Shown here in pieces: positions 34,394-43,920 of a DNA stretch of 64,000 bases. The stretch covers positions 248,001-312,000 of the forward strand of contig JALHMI010000008.1 in assembly GCA_022844125.1 (NCBI GenBank). The letters run 5' to 3'. This DNA comes from Pirellulales bacterium. Its GTDB lineage: Bacteria; Planctomycetota; Planctomycetia; Pirellulales; PALSA-1355. The translations under genes were made by a program, and so were the position numbers. A model generated the notes under the pieces. It searched no databases and was not told where the DNA came from. It was given only the letters and a program-made list of their open reading frames with translations. Positions within the stretch are counted from its first letter, which is position 1. Each line of letters starts with the position of its first letter.

Positions 34394-36106
34394 TTATTCC
34401 TCGGGCCTCTTCGAGACGCGAAAGACCTCCTCGATCGTGGTGGTGCCGGCCAGTACCTTACGAATGCCGTCGTGGTAAAGCGGTACCATGCCTTGCGCTA
34501 CGGCGACGCGGTACAGATGCTGGGTGGGTGCCCCGGCGAAGGCCAGCTCGCGAACCTTGTTGGTCATCATCATCATTTCAAAGATGCCCTGGCGGCCGCG
34601 GTAGCCCGACTTCGAACAGTTTCCGCAGCCTTTGCCCTTCATGAATTTGGCGGTGGCGGCCATCTCTGGCGTGATGCCGGCGGCCTCGAGCTGAGCGTCC
34701 GACGGTTGGTGCGGCTGTTTGCACTTGGGGCATATAACCCGCACAAGCCGCTGTGCCAGAACCGAGACGACCGAACTTGCGACGAGGTAGCCGGGGACCC
34801 CCATATCCGTCATTCTTGTAATAGCACTGGGCGCATCGTTCGTGTGAAGTGTACTGAAAACTAAGTGTCCAGTTAAAGAGGCCTGAATCCCCATCTGGGC
34901 AGTCTCGCTGTCTCGCATCTCTCCCACTAGAATCACGTTCGGAGCCTGACGCAACATGGCCTTGATGATTTTGGCGAAATCCAGCCCGATATGGTGCTTC
35001 ACCTCGACCTGGTTGATGCCCGGCAGGTAGTACTCAACCGGGTCCTCGGCCGTAATAATTTTGCGGTCCGGCTTGTTCAACTCGTTCAGGGCCGCGTACA
35101 GCGTGGTGGTCTTGCCGGACCCTGTCGGACCGGTGACCAGGATGATTCCGTTAGGCCGCCGGATCAGGTTTTTGAACTGCCGAAAATCGTTCTCCGACAG
35201 CCCCAGCTGCCGGACGCCCACCCGGATGCTGTCCTTATCCAGCACGCGCATGACGCAGGATTGGCCGTGGTTGGTCGGGAGGATGCTCACCCGCAAGTCG
35301 AGCTGCTTGTCACCCACGGTGACCTTGATGCGACCGTCCTGGGGTCGGCGTCGTTCCGCAATATCGATATTCGCCAGAATCTTGAGGCGTGAAAGGAGCG
35401 CCCCCAGCAGACGTCGGGGGGGGCTGTCGCGCTCGACCAGCACGCCGTCGATCCGGTAGCGGATGCGAACCCGGTCCTCGAACGGCTCGACGTGGATGTC
35501 GGACGCCCGGAGCTGCACCGCCTCGGTAATGATGAGCTGGGTCAGGCGGACGATCGGGGCGCTGGTTTCATCGATGACTTCGTCCGAGCCGCCGCCGGTT
35601 TCCTGCTCGGTCTCGGTGAAGTCGATGGCCGTGTCGGTGAATTCCTGGAGCATCGAGTCGGCGCTCTGATCCTCCGTCTGCCCGTAGTGCCGGTTGATGG
35701 CTTCCTGAATCGCCGAGCGGGGCGCCAGGGCAATCTCGATGTTGCGATTCAAGATGAAACGCAGCTTGTCGAAGGCCTCCAGGTCCGATGGGTCGCTCAC
35801 AATCACCTTCAGCGACCCGTCTTCCTCGGCCATCGGAAGCACGGAGTTTTCGCGGGCCACGGACTCGGGGACGAGCTCGACGATTGACGGCGGAATCACG
35901 ACTTCGTTCAGGTCGATATATTCCAGGCCGTGCTCTTTGGCCATGGCTTTCATCACCTCGACCTCGGTGGCATAGCCCAGGACGATGAGCTGATCGTGCA
36001 CCTTTTTTCCGCTGGTTCGGGCGACGCGTTTGGCTTCCGCGTATTGGTCCGCGGAGATGATGCCCTGGCGGATGAGGATCTCGGCAAAGTCCGACTTCTT
36101 GGCCAT
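34394..36106 (-). CDS. pilB: PilB/GspE-type assembly ATPase with MshEN domain
   Basis: A 570-residue assembly ATPase, first gene of the cluster. The MshEN-like N-terminus (FAEILIRQGIISADQYAEA, residues 7-25) is followed by a second half with DLNEVVIPPSIVELVP. The Walker A motif is GPTGSGKT (326-333), then AEDPVEYY, ILVGEMRDS, STLHTNDA and CPKC ... CGNC (the Cys tetrad). The ATG at 36106 gives the normal family start; an ATG 54 bases earlier would add an unrelated 18 residues. It differs clearly from the GspE-like ATPase at 30941, so the locus has two extension-type motors plus one retraction motor. A 9-bp stem lies ~80 bases upstream of the start (36187-36212). Confidence 0.93.
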   Translation of the reverse strand: MAKKSDFAEILIRQGIISADQYAEAKRVARTSGKKVHDQLIVLGYATEVEVMKAMAKEHGLEYIDLNEVVIPPSIVELVPESVARENSVLPMAEEDGSLKVIVSDPSDLEAFDKLRFILNRNIEIALAPRSAIQEAINRHYGQTEDQSADSMLQEFTDTAIDFTETEQETGGGSDEVIDETSAPIVRLTQLIITEAVQLRASDIHVEPFEDRVRIRYRIDGVLVERDSPPRRLLGALLSRLKILANIDIAERRRPQDGRIKVTVGDKQLDLRVSILPTNHGQSCVMRVLDKDSIRVGVRQLGLSENDFRQFKNLIRRPNGIILVTGPTGSGKTTTLYAALNELNKPDRKIITAEDPVEYYLPGINQVEVKHHIGLDFAKIIKAMLRQAPNVILVGEMRDSETAQMGIQASLTGHLVFSTLHTNDAPSAITRMTDMGVPGYLVASSVVSVLAQRLVRVICPKCKQPHQPSDAQLEAAGITPEMAATAKFMKGKGCGNCSKSGYRGRQGIFEMMMMTNKVRELAFAGAPTQHLYRVAVAQGMVPLYHDGIRKVLAGTTTIEEVFRVSKRPEE

Positions 36107-36847
36107 CACAAGTCCGTGTTCTTCGTGGAGTTCAGTGGTCTGGGGGGCCGCGCTGTGCACTTTACCCGCGGCGCAATGTACGCTTTCCTGCCGTCGAAAT
36201 GAGGACGGCAGGTGGTTGACATATTAACGCTTTGCAGTCCTGCAAGCTTCCCCCCAATCACCCCTGGGAGAACAACTTCGCCAGAGTCCGCAGCCCTTCG
36301 CCCAGCTCGCGACTCGCCTGAATGTTTGGCGCGCGCTGGTCCAAGCGGCGGACTGGCCTTAACGAGTCGTTTGCCCCCCCGGGGCGAAAGAACGTTGCCT
36401 GCTCTGGTGCGCGTCTAGGAAGCGGCGCGCGAGAAAAGTGGTAACTCTGTTCTAATTTGAGACTAATGGCGATCTGGCGGCTTGTCAACAAATCGCCGGA
36501 TACGCGGCAGAATCGACGCCGGCATCCCGATTTTGCGGGTGCGTTATTCCAGGGGCTCAGGTCGTTCGGACTCCCCCGGCGACGAACGGACCGCGGGGGC
36601 AATATTCGGCCCGCGAAACTACGAATGTGTGCTTGCCGAGGGCGGGGCCGCGCGCGGTTGTAGCGATTCGGCCGATCCGGTTTTTGGCGCGTGGCCCCTG
36701 GCCGCTGCTTGTGGCAGGGGTCAGCCGGTCATTATCCTGGAACTACAGGCCCCGGCCGGGACAGGCACCTCTAAGCTCGGGGCTCTGAACACTCTTATCC
36801 TTTCAGCGGTTCAACTTCAGTAGTTGCCCCAAGGGCTCAGGTTGCGC
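36107..36847. other. Divergent intergenic region with a hairpin
   Basis: About 740 bases separate the PilB-like gene (-) and the S53-like peptidase (+). A perfect 9-bp stem (36187-36195 / 36204-36212, loop GAAATGAG) lies in the probable leader of the PilB-like transcript. A second, bulged GC-rich hairpin lies around 36690-36720. Several short open frames exist, but none has a ribosome site, codon pattern or recognisable product. Promoters for both directions must lie here, but none stands out. Confidence 0.4.
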
Positions 36848-39745
36848 ATGCCGTTCGCGCGTGGTGAGGGGGACAGTCGATCGCGGGTGCCCGTGGGCCG
36901 GCAGGCGCGTTCGCGCGTGGCCGCCGGCGAACTGCTGGAAGACCGCCAACTGCTGGCCGCCGATCTGTCCTATCAAGACGTTGGCGAGCTGTGGGCCGCA
37001 GCGCTGGGCGCCGAACCAATCGCCACGCCGCTGACGAACGTTGTGGCCGAGCCCCTGGCGGGCACTGCCAACCCCAGCGGGTTCTCGCCCGCGCAGATTC
37101 GCACGGCCTACGGCTTCAATCAGATCTTCTTTCAGAACAATACGATCGTCGGCGACGGCACGGGCCAAACGATCGCGATCGTTAACGCCCATCACACGCC
37201 CAACGCCGCCAGCGACCTGGCCGCGTTCAGCGCGTACTACGGCCTCCCCAATGCCCCGAGCTTCGTGCAGGTCGATCAGAATGGTGGCACCGACTATACG
37301 ACTTCCGTCAGCGGCTGGGCGCTCGAAACGGCGCTCGATGTGCAATGGGCTCATGCGTTGGCGCCCGGCGCAAATATTCTCTTGGTCGAGGCCAACACCG
37401 CGAACTTCAGCGACTTATTCGCCGCGGTCGACTATGCCCGCAATGTGCCGGGCGTATCGGTCGTCTCGATGAGCTGGGGCGCGGGCGAGTGGAATGGCCA
37501 GTCGTTTTTTAACCAGTTTCTCACCACGCCGCCCGGTCACGCCGGTGTGACGTTCTTCGCCGCGGCCGGCAACTCGGGCGGACCCGGCGTGTTTCCGGCG
37601 TACTCACCGAACGTCGTGGCCGTCGGTGGCACGAGCGTCACGCTCAACGGTTCCAGCCAGATCATCAGCGAAACGGCCTGGAGCGGCAGCGGCGGCGGCA
37701 TCAGTCAGTACGAGGCGAAGCCGAGCTGGCAGAACGGCGTCGTCACCCAAAGCCTGACGCAGCGCGTGATGCCCGACGTCGCCTTCCTGGCTAACCCGAA
37801 CACGGGCGTGGCCGTGTACGACACGTTCAATAATTCACCCGGCACGCCGTGGTCGAAGGTCGCCGGTACGAGCTTTGCCGCGCCGAGTTGGGCATCGCTC
37901 GTGGCGGTCGCCAATCAGGGGCGAACGCTCGCCGGCCTGCCGGTGTTCGACATGAACGCTCTGATGACCCGGCTCTATACGATGCCGGCCAGCAACTTCA
38001 ACGACATCACGAGCGGCACGAGCACAGGTGCGATTCCACAATCGGCCGGCGTGGGCTACGACGCGATTACCGGCCGCGGCACGCCCAAGGCCGCACTCCT
38101 GGTCGACAGCCTCGTGGGCGTCAGCTCCGCACCCTCGGGCGTCACATTGCTCGCCGCGAGCGACACCGGCATCTCGAACTCCGATCGCATCACGCGGCTC
38201 AACAACTCCAGCGGCGGACAGACGCTGCAGTTCCAGGTTACCGGCACCGTTGCCGGCGCCACGGTACAGCTCTTCGCCGGAGCTACGCTCATCGGTTCGG
38301 CCGTGGCGGGCGGAGCCTCGACGATCGTCACCACCAACGGCAGCTTCACGCTCACCGACGGCGTGCACTCAATTACCGCCAGGCAAACCGAGCCGAGCGA
38401 GGTGCAATCGCCCGCATCACCAGCGCTACAGATCACGGTTGACGCCACCGCGCCGACGGCGGCCTTCGCGGCTGTCGCGCCCGACCCGCGCTTGGTTCCC
38501 GTCAGCTCCATCGGCCTGACCTTCAGCGAAGTCGTGAGCGGGCTGAATCTGAACGCCCTCTCGCTCTCGCGCGATGGCGGCGCGAATCTGCTGACGGGTG
38601 CACAGCCGATTTCGACGCTCGACAACATAACTTGGACGCTGGGCAACCTGACGACGATCACCAGCGTGTCCGGCGTCTATCAGCTGTTGCTCACGTCGGC
38701 CCTCTCGCCGGTCATCGACGTGGCGGGGAACATCGCCGGCAATGCGCTGGAGTCGTTCACGGTCGCTATCTCGGTGATGGGACGGATGCTGTTTTACAAC
38801 CAGTCGAAGTTCGACGGGAACAACAGCGCCATCAACGCGGCCGACGACGCCGCAATCGCGAGCGACAAATCGGCCTACATCGCCGGCAGCGGCCTGGCCA
38901 ACTTCAGCGCTGTCTCGAGCTACTCGCGCGGCATCAACGGCATCATGATCGACATCGCCGGCTCGCATCCGAACATCTCGATCAACGACTTCAGCTTCCG
39001 CGTGGGAAACAACAACTCGCTCGGCACCTGGACCGCCGCGCCGGCGCCTTCGCTTGTGACCGTGCGACCCGGCGCCGGAGTGGGCGGTTCCGATCGGATC
39101 GCCATCACCTGGGCCAACGGCGCCATCAGCAATCAGTGGCTGGAAGTGACGTTGTTGGCCAACCAGGATTCCGGTCTGGCCGAGGCCGACACGTTCTACT
39201 TCGGCAACCGGATTGGTGACACCGGGCTAAGCACTCCTCCCAGCGTGTTCTTGACGTCAGCAGGTGACGAACTGGCTGCTCGGGCCAACCCGGCGATCCA
39301 GCAAGGCGTGACCAACATCTACGACTTCAATCGCGATTCGGTTGTGAGCGGCGGCGATCAATTGACCGCCCGAAACAACGCTGGATTTCTGGTGCGATTG
39401 AATCTGGCCACGCCGCTGGCGGCGCCGTTGGTCGGCGAGGATGATGGCGATGGGGAAGGCACGGAGCAAGGCGGCGTGGACGCGATTGCGAGTGCCTTGA
39501 ACGTGCCGGCCGAACCTGAAATTGCGCCGCTGGCCGAACCAGCGGTTGCCGAGCCGCTGGTGGCGTCGCCTTTTGCCGCCGTGCTGACTCCTGCCGCGGA
39601 GCGCGTGCTTCCGCACGATCGCGGCCTCTCGCTGGCGCTGGCGCACGCCTGGCTGAAGCGCGCGAGCGACGCGGTGGAAGATTCGCCGCTCGAAGATTCG
39701 CTCTTGAACCTGCTGTCAGCAGCGCGTTCGCGGCGAGGGCGCTAG
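36848..39745 (+). CDS. Secreted S53-like (sedolisin-type) serine peptidase with LEPR-XLL-like N-terminus and shared C-terminal module
   Basis: A 965-residue exported protein. LLEDRQLLAADL (residues ~29-40) matches the LEPR-XLL-type N-terminal signal of planctomycete surface proteins. The peptidase region shows WALETALDVQWAHALAPGA, with the Glu-x3-Asp pair expected of sedolisins, VSVVSMSWG, FFAAAGNSGG and the nucleophile-type GTSFAAPSW. The oxyanion position, usually Asp in S53, appears to be Asn (AAGNSGG), as in subtilases. Beta-sandwich domains follow (VTLLAASDTGISNSD, DGVHSITARQTE). From 38780 a C-terminal module with a dockerin-like DFNRDSVVSGGDQL loop is shared with the next gene. ATG 36848 (AGG upstream) was preferred to a TTG at 36824. 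Confidence 0.85.
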   Translation: MPFARGEGDSRSRVPVGRQARSRVAAGELLEDRQLLAADLSYQDVGELWAAALGAEPIATPLTNVVAEPLAGTANPSGFSPAQIRTAYGFNQIFFQNNTIVGDGTGQTIAIVNAHHTPNAASDLAAFSAYYGLPNAPSFVQVDQNGGTDYTTSVSGWALETALDVQWAHALAPGANILLVEANTANFSDLFAAVDYARNVPGVSVVSMSWGAGEWNGQSFFNQFLTTPPGHAGVTFFAAAGNSGGPGVFPAYSPNVVAVGGTSVTLNGSSQIISETAWSGSGGGISQYEAKPSWQNGVVTQSLTQRVMPDVAFLANPNTGVAVYDTFNNSPGTPWSKVAGTSFAAPSWASLVAVANQGRTLAGLPVFDMNALMTRLYTMPASNFNDITSGTSTGAIPQSAGVGYDAITGRGTPKAALLVDSLVGVSSAPSGVTLLAASDTGISNSDRITRLNNSSGGQTLQFQVTGTVAGATVQLFAGATLIGSAVAGGASTIVTTNGSFTLTDGVHSITARQTEPSEVQSPASPALQITVDATAPTAAFAAVAPDPRLVPVSSIGLTFSEVVSGLNLNALSLSRDGGANLLTGAQPISTLDNITWTLGNLTTITSVSGVYQLLLTSALSPVIDVAGNIAGNALESFTVAISVMGRMLFYNQSKFDGNNSAINAADDAAIASDKSAYIAGSGLANFSAVSSYSRGINGIMIDIAGSHPNISINDFSFRVGNNNSLGTWTAAPAPSLVTVRPGAGVGGSDRIAITWANGAISNQWLEVTLLANQDSGLAEADTFYFGNRIGDTGLSTPPSVFLTSAGDELAARANPAIQQGVTNIYDFNRDSVVSGGDQLTARNNAGFLVRLNLATPLAAPLVGEDDGDGEGTEQGGVDAIASALNVPAEPEIAPLAEPAVAEPLVASPFAAVLTPAAERVLPHDRGLSLALAHAWLKRASDAVEDSPLEDSLLNLLSAARSRRGR
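38780..39412 (+). repeat. C-terminal module, copy 1 (in the S53-like peptidase)
   Basis: This segment encodes GRMLFYNQSKFDG, YSRGINGIMIDI, WLEVTLLANQDSGLAEADTFYFGNRIGDTG and a dockerin-like DFNRDSVVSGGDQLTARNNAG. The same order of motifs occurs in the next gene at 42705-43350. It is a duplicated protein module of about 210 residues, probably for surface attachment or complex assembly. Confidence 0.85.
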
Positions 39746-40097
39746 GCTAGCGCTCAAGGGCGTGGGAGAACTGACGAGCTCATCTGCCAACCCTGGCGCG
39801 GTGCAAAGCTGGCGCGAATGGCTCGCCGCGGACGGGAAGCCGGAGTGGATCGCTGGACCGTTCAACGGTGCCAATCGCCGGCGATAGTCGACCGACACGA
39901 CTGTCGCGATGCAGCGCCGACTCCGCTCAAAATATCCCCAGCGATTCACAGATTTCGATTGACTCCCTTGGACACATTCCAATAGACTGACGATTGAACC
40001 CGTCGGGGGGGCGTTCCCACCTCACCTCGCTGCGCCCTCCGCCTGGCTGGTTCACGGAACAACAGAATTCATACATATCTATTCGGAGGCGAGCATC
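39746..40097. other. Gap between the two surface-protein genes
   Basis: This 352-base gap contains the decayed module tail described separately (39765-39887). The remaining ~210 bases before the next start hold no gene, but end in a good ribosome-binding site (GGAGG) about 9 bases before the ATG at 40098. Confidence 0.5.
39765..39887 (+). pseudogene. Decayed remnant of the surface-protein C-terminal tail
   Basis: One frame reads GELTSSSANPGAVQSWREWLA then ADGKPEW to a TAG at 39885-39887. The tail of the ELWxxDGT protein is GELLAYAMQNWREWLDADDE. The DNA run TGGCGCGAATGGCTCG followed by CGCGGACG is shared almost exactly (39810-39833 versus 43456-43479). No start codon or upstream body exists here, so it looks like a leftover of duplication or recombination between these neighbouring genes. 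Confidence 0.55.
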
Positions 40098-43000
40098 ATG
40101 CGATGCTACCGTAGCGCGCTGCGCGCACGAGGTGAGGGATTCGAGGTCCTGGAATCGCGGCAACTACTTTCCGTCACGCCGCAACTCCTGGCAGACATCA
40201 ACCCCGAGCAGTCGTCCTATCCGCGGGATTTCATTGAGTTCGACGGCAAGCTGTTTTACACGGCTGAGCATGCCGAGTACGGTCGCGAGCTGTGGTCCAG
40301 CGACGGCACGCCCGAGGGAACCGGGCTGGTGAAAGACATTCGTCCGGGCGAAGACGATTCAAAAATCTCAGGTCTGACGGTTTCCGGCGGCTGGCTGTAT
40401 TTCGTCGCCGACGACGGTACGCATGGCCGCGAGCTGTGGCGGACCGATGGAACGGCGGAGGGCACGGAGCTCTTTCACGAGTTCAGCCCTGGCGGAAACG
40501 GTCTGGGCACCGATCCGGACATGGCCGACGTTGCGGGGACACTCTTCCTCGAAACAAGCAATCCTGCCAACTTGTGGAAGTCGGACGGCACCGAGGCAGG
40601 CACCGTCTTGCTGAAGTCCATTTCAAACTCCGCGGAGAACTTTACCGCGGTCGGAGATCTACTGTTCTTCACGGGAGCACGTGATGAACTCTGGAAGAGC
40701 GATGGAACACCGGAAGGTACAACGCTCGTCAAGGACTTTAACACGGGGATCGGTCACGGGGGCTGGGTCGAAGAGCTCACGGCCTTCGATGGCAATTTGT
40801 TTTTCGTCGTCGATGGTTTCGTGTGGAAGAGCAATGGCACCGCCGCGGGAACTGTCAAAGTAGCTTCTGCGGGCGCCTACCAGCTCTCGTATGCCGAGTC
40901 GCTCGAAGTAGCCGGAGACAAACTGTTCTTCGCCGCGCGCCGAGACAACCAAGATGACATCTGGGTAATCAATGGCGAGAGCTCACCGGCGGTTCCTGTT
41001 CAAATCCCAACGAACCTTTCCATCTACGAGCGAGATCAACTGACCGCCGTGGGCAACTCGGTGTACTACCGCGATGGATTGGGTGGGTCGCATGGTCTCT
41101 GGCGCACAGATGGTACAACCGAAGGCACGAATTTCGTTGTCGCACTCGAAGAGGATGGCCAGCCTCTCTACATTGACCAGATGACGGCATTTGGTGACGA
41201 GCTGTTCTTCGCGACCTCGATGAACAACAGCATCGATGGTCCTGACCTGTGGCGAGCCAACGGCACGCCGGAGGGTACTTCGCGCTGGCGAACGTTCATC
41301 GTAGCGCCCATGTTCTACTTCTCAATTCGGGGTTTGGGCATTGAGCTCGGCGTGGCCGGCGGCAACCTGTACTTCACCGCCAACGGCGGCGGCACCGGAC
41401 TCGAACTGTGGCGGACCGACGGCACGGACGAGGGGACGCTGCAATTGCACGACCTGCCGAACGTCGCGACCGATTCGTCTACGCCGCGAGACTTCGTGTC
41501 CACGACCACGCACGTCTACTTCACGGCCGACAACGGTTTTGGCCGGCAACTGTTCTCTGCGGCCGGTCCCAACGGCCCCGTCACGCAGCTCACGCCGTCG
41601 ATGAGCGGCCTCGTCGGCTCGCAGGTCGAGCAGCTCACGCCAGTGGGCAGCCTGCTGTACTTCGTGGCCGTCGACGAGAACGGCCGCTACCTAGGCGTCA
41701 GCGATGGCACACTCGCGGGCACGCAGCGCTTGAGCTGGCCCTTCGCCATGGGCGAGGTCGAAGTTTACGGTCTCAATGAGTTCGGCGGGGGCGTGATCTT
41801 CCTTATCGCTGACGAAACGCTGGGCGTGATGATCGCTCGGGCCGACTCCGAGGGCATTGAAATCGTTCACACGTTGGGAACCACGTTCACGGTCTCAGAC
41901 GTTGATGCGCCGGTCATCTGGCAAGGCCACTACTACTTCATCGCCGGCGAAGGCACCAAGGAAATATGGCACACCGATGGTACGTCGGCCGGCACGCAGC
42001 GCTTGAGCGACACCGCGCCCAACCTGGGACCGTATGGGCAGGGACTCACCGCTACGACCAACCTGCTGTACTTCATCTCAGCAGAGTCTGACGAAAGTCC
42101 CTCGCGCCTGTGGCGCACCGATGGCACGGCCGAAGGCTCGTTTGCGTATTCCGACTTACAAGTACCGCTGCAGTTGAAGGCACTGGGGAATTACCTGTTT
42201 TTTAGCTTCCGCGGCCATTTCAACCCTTACGACAACGAGCTTTGGTCAACGGACGGAACGATCGAAGGCACAATCCTCGTCGGAGAGTACAACGAACCCC
42301 ATGCGATGTCGTGGCTAAGTGGCATGCAGCTTATTGCTGCAGAGCTCAATGGCTTACTGTACTTTTTCGGACCAGCCGCAACGGTTGGGTCTGAATTCGC
42401 CCTCTGGCGCAGTGACGGTACGGTAGGCGGAACAGAGCATGTCGTCGACTTCCCCGACATTGGGAGTAGTCGAAATTGGCTGATCAGCAGCGAAGGCGGC
42501 AGGCTGCTTTTGTATGTGAACAGCTACATCTACGAGAGCGACGGCACGGCAACTGGAACGCGCAAACTACCCGTTAGCCCTTACTTGTCGGTCGAGTTTG
42601 GTCGTCAAGTTGCGTGGCTAAACGACACGCTGTATTACGGGCTATCGACAGCCGAATACGGCTGGGAGCCATTCACCTATACGCGTGGACCCTCGAGCGT
42701 CGCTGGTCGCCACTTGTTCTATAACGAATCGGTTTTTGACGGGAACGGTTCGACCGTCGATTGGCAAGCCGACGGGCGGGCAATTGACACGAACAAGCAG
42801 GCCTACCTGCCAGGCAGTGGCCCAGCCACATTCGCCAACATCTCGAGCTACTCGCGAGGGATCAACGGCATCCTGATTGACATTCTGGACCTGCCCGACA
42901 ATGTTCTCGGTCCTTTGATCACCTTGGACGATTTCGCATTCCGCGTCGGCAACACGAACGACCCGAACTCGTGGGCCGACGGGCCTGCTCCCAACCAAAT

Positions 43001-43508
43001 AGGCTTCGTCGAGTACACGGATCTCGGCTGGGGAATCTTCCTGAGTTGGGAATCTGGCGCGATCAAAAACACCTGGCTGGAAGTCACCGTGCTGGCGAAC
43101 GAACGGACCGGCCTGGCCGAGCCCGACGTGTTCTACTTCGGCAGCCGAATCGGCGACACCGGCTCGGGCACTCCGGCCGCGGCGGTAACGAGCGCGGCCG
43201 ACGAGCTGGCGGCCCGCTTTGCACTTGGTGTGAATCAATCGATTGTGAGCCTGGTGGACTTCGATCGCAACGGCGTCGTCAACGCCGGCGACGCTCTGAT
43301 CGCGCGCAACAACGCCGGTATCCTCCTGAAGCTGGATCTCCCCGGCGAAAACTCGCCAGCCGCGGTGCCACTGGTGCTCGCAGAACCGTTGCGGACATCC
43401 GCCGCGGCCAAGTCGCCCTCCCGCGGCGAACTCCTGGCCTACGCCATGCAAAACTGGCGCGAATGGCTCGACGCGGACGACGAGGATGAGTTCTTTGGCG
43501 GACGCTAA
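40098..43508 (+). CDS. Surface ELWxxDGT repeat protein with LEPR-XLL-like N-terminus
   Basis: A 1136-residue exported protein. It begins with FEVLESRQLLSVTP (residues ~15-28), an LEPR-XLL-type N-terminal signal. About fourteen ELWxxDGTxxGT-type repeats follow (for example ELWRTDGTAEGT, EIWHTDGTSAGT), spaced ~45-60 residues apart and giving a long beta-propeller or solenoid. From 42705 it carries the same C-terminal module as the upstream peptidase, including DFDRNGVVNAGDALIARNN, and ends with a short acidic tail. A strong ribosome site (GGAGG) supports the start. The protein probably acts as an adhesin or surface scaffold. The catalytic function, if any, is not visible. Confidence 0.88.
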   Translation: MRCYRSALRARGEGFEVLESRQLLSVTPQLLADINPEQSSYPRDFIEFDGKLFYTAEHAEYGRELWSSDGTPEGTGLVKDIRPGEDDSKISGLTVSGGWLYFVADDGTHGRELWRTDGTAEGTELFHEFSPGGNGLGTDPDMADVAGTLFLETSNPANLWKSDGTEAGTVLLKSISNSAENFTAVGDLLFFTGARDELWKSDGTPEGTTLVKDFNTGIGHGGWVEELTAFDGNLFFVVDGFVWKSNGTAAGTVKVASAGAYQLSYAESLEVAGDKLFFAARRDNQDDIWVINGESSPAVPVQIPTNLSIYERDQLTAVGNSVYYRDGLGGSHGLWRTDGTTEGTNFVVALEEDGQPLYIDQMTAFGDELFFATSMNNSIDGPDLWRANGTPEGTSRWRTFIVAPMFYFSIRGLGIELGVAGGNLYFTANGGGTGLELWRTDGTDEGTLQLHDLPNVATDSSTPRDFVSTTTHVYFTADNGFGRQLFSAAGPNGPVTQLTPSMSGLVGSQVEQLTPVGSLLYFVAVDENGRYLGVSDGTLAGTQRLSWPFAMGEVEVYGLNEFGGGVIFLIADETLGVMIARADSEGIEIVHTLGTTFTVSDVDAPVIWQGHYYFIAGEGTKEIWHTDGTSAGTQRLSDTAPNLGPYGQGLTATTNLLYFISAESDESPSRLWRTDGTAEGSFAYSDLQVPLQLKALGNYLFFSFRGHFNPYDNELWSTDGTIEGTILVGEYNEPHAMSWLSGMQLIAAELNGLLYFFGPAATVGSEFALWRSDGTVGGTEHVVDFPDIGSSRNWLISSEGGRLLLYVNSYIYESDGTATGTRKLPVSPYLSVEFGRQVAWLNDTLYYGLSTAEYGWEPFTYTRGPSSVAGRHLFYNESVFDGNGSTVDWQADGRAIDTNKQAYLPGSGPATFANISSYSRGINGILIDILDLPDNVLGPLITLDDFAFRVGNTNDPNSWADGPAPNQIGFVEYTDLGWGIFLSWESGAIKNTWLEVTVLANERTGLAEPDVFYFGSRIGDTGSGTPAAAVTSAADELAARFALGVNQSIVSLVDFDRNGVVNAGDALIARNNAGILLKLDLPGENSPAAVPLVLAEPLRTSAAAKSPSRGELLAYAMQNWREWLDADDEDEFFGGR
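42705..43350 (+). repeat. C-terminal module, copy 2 (in the ELWxxDGT protein)
   Basis: It encodes GRHLFYNESVFDG, YSRGINGILIDI, WLEVTVLANERTGLAEPDVF, YFGSRIGDTG and DFDRNGVVNAGDALIARNN, in the same order as copy 1 at 38780-39412. The Asp-rich DxNxDG-like loop resembles half a dockerin repeat. Confidence 0.85.
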
Positions 43509-43920
43509 CCTGCGCCGCAGCAAGTCAAAAGGCTGACCGCGCCATGTCCTCGTCGTCGGAACTCCGCACTGCGCTTCGGAAGCGCCGAGACGGCGAAAAA
43601 CGGCCACGCGCCAGGAGCGGTGGTTGGCTCGTGCGACGCTGCAATCGTCGGCAGCCCCCATAAACCTGGATCGGTTCCGGATTCAGCCCGGAGTGGAGCT
43701 GTCAGGCGGTGCTTGGACGCTTCTTTACGCCCGGTCGTGGACATTGTCGATCCGGACGGGGAGAATGTCGCGGGAGCGATTACCGCCACTAGGTCGACAC
43801 CCGGCCGCGCCCGGCGGAACGTGGTGATCGACGAACAGAACGTCGAACTCGAGAGCGGCATTCTCCGGCGTAAGACCTGACGAGCGTACAAGGATTAACC
43901 CCATCGAGAGGCAGATTGCC
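43509..43920. other. Intergenic region without a supported gene
   Basis: These 412 bases contain short open frames on both strands, none with a ribosome site or recognisable product. A possible ribosome-binding purine run (GAGAGGCAGA) precedes the VOC-protein start at 43921. Confidence 0.4.

Noticed and set aside
36258-36663. Small open frames in the gap before the S53-like gene
   Set aside because: No ribosome site, no similarity and no codon pattern unlike noncoding high-GC DNA.
43505-43891. Possible 128-residue protein on the minus strand
   Set aside because: No ribosome site, no domain, and amino acid composition typical of a shadow frame; treated as intergenic.
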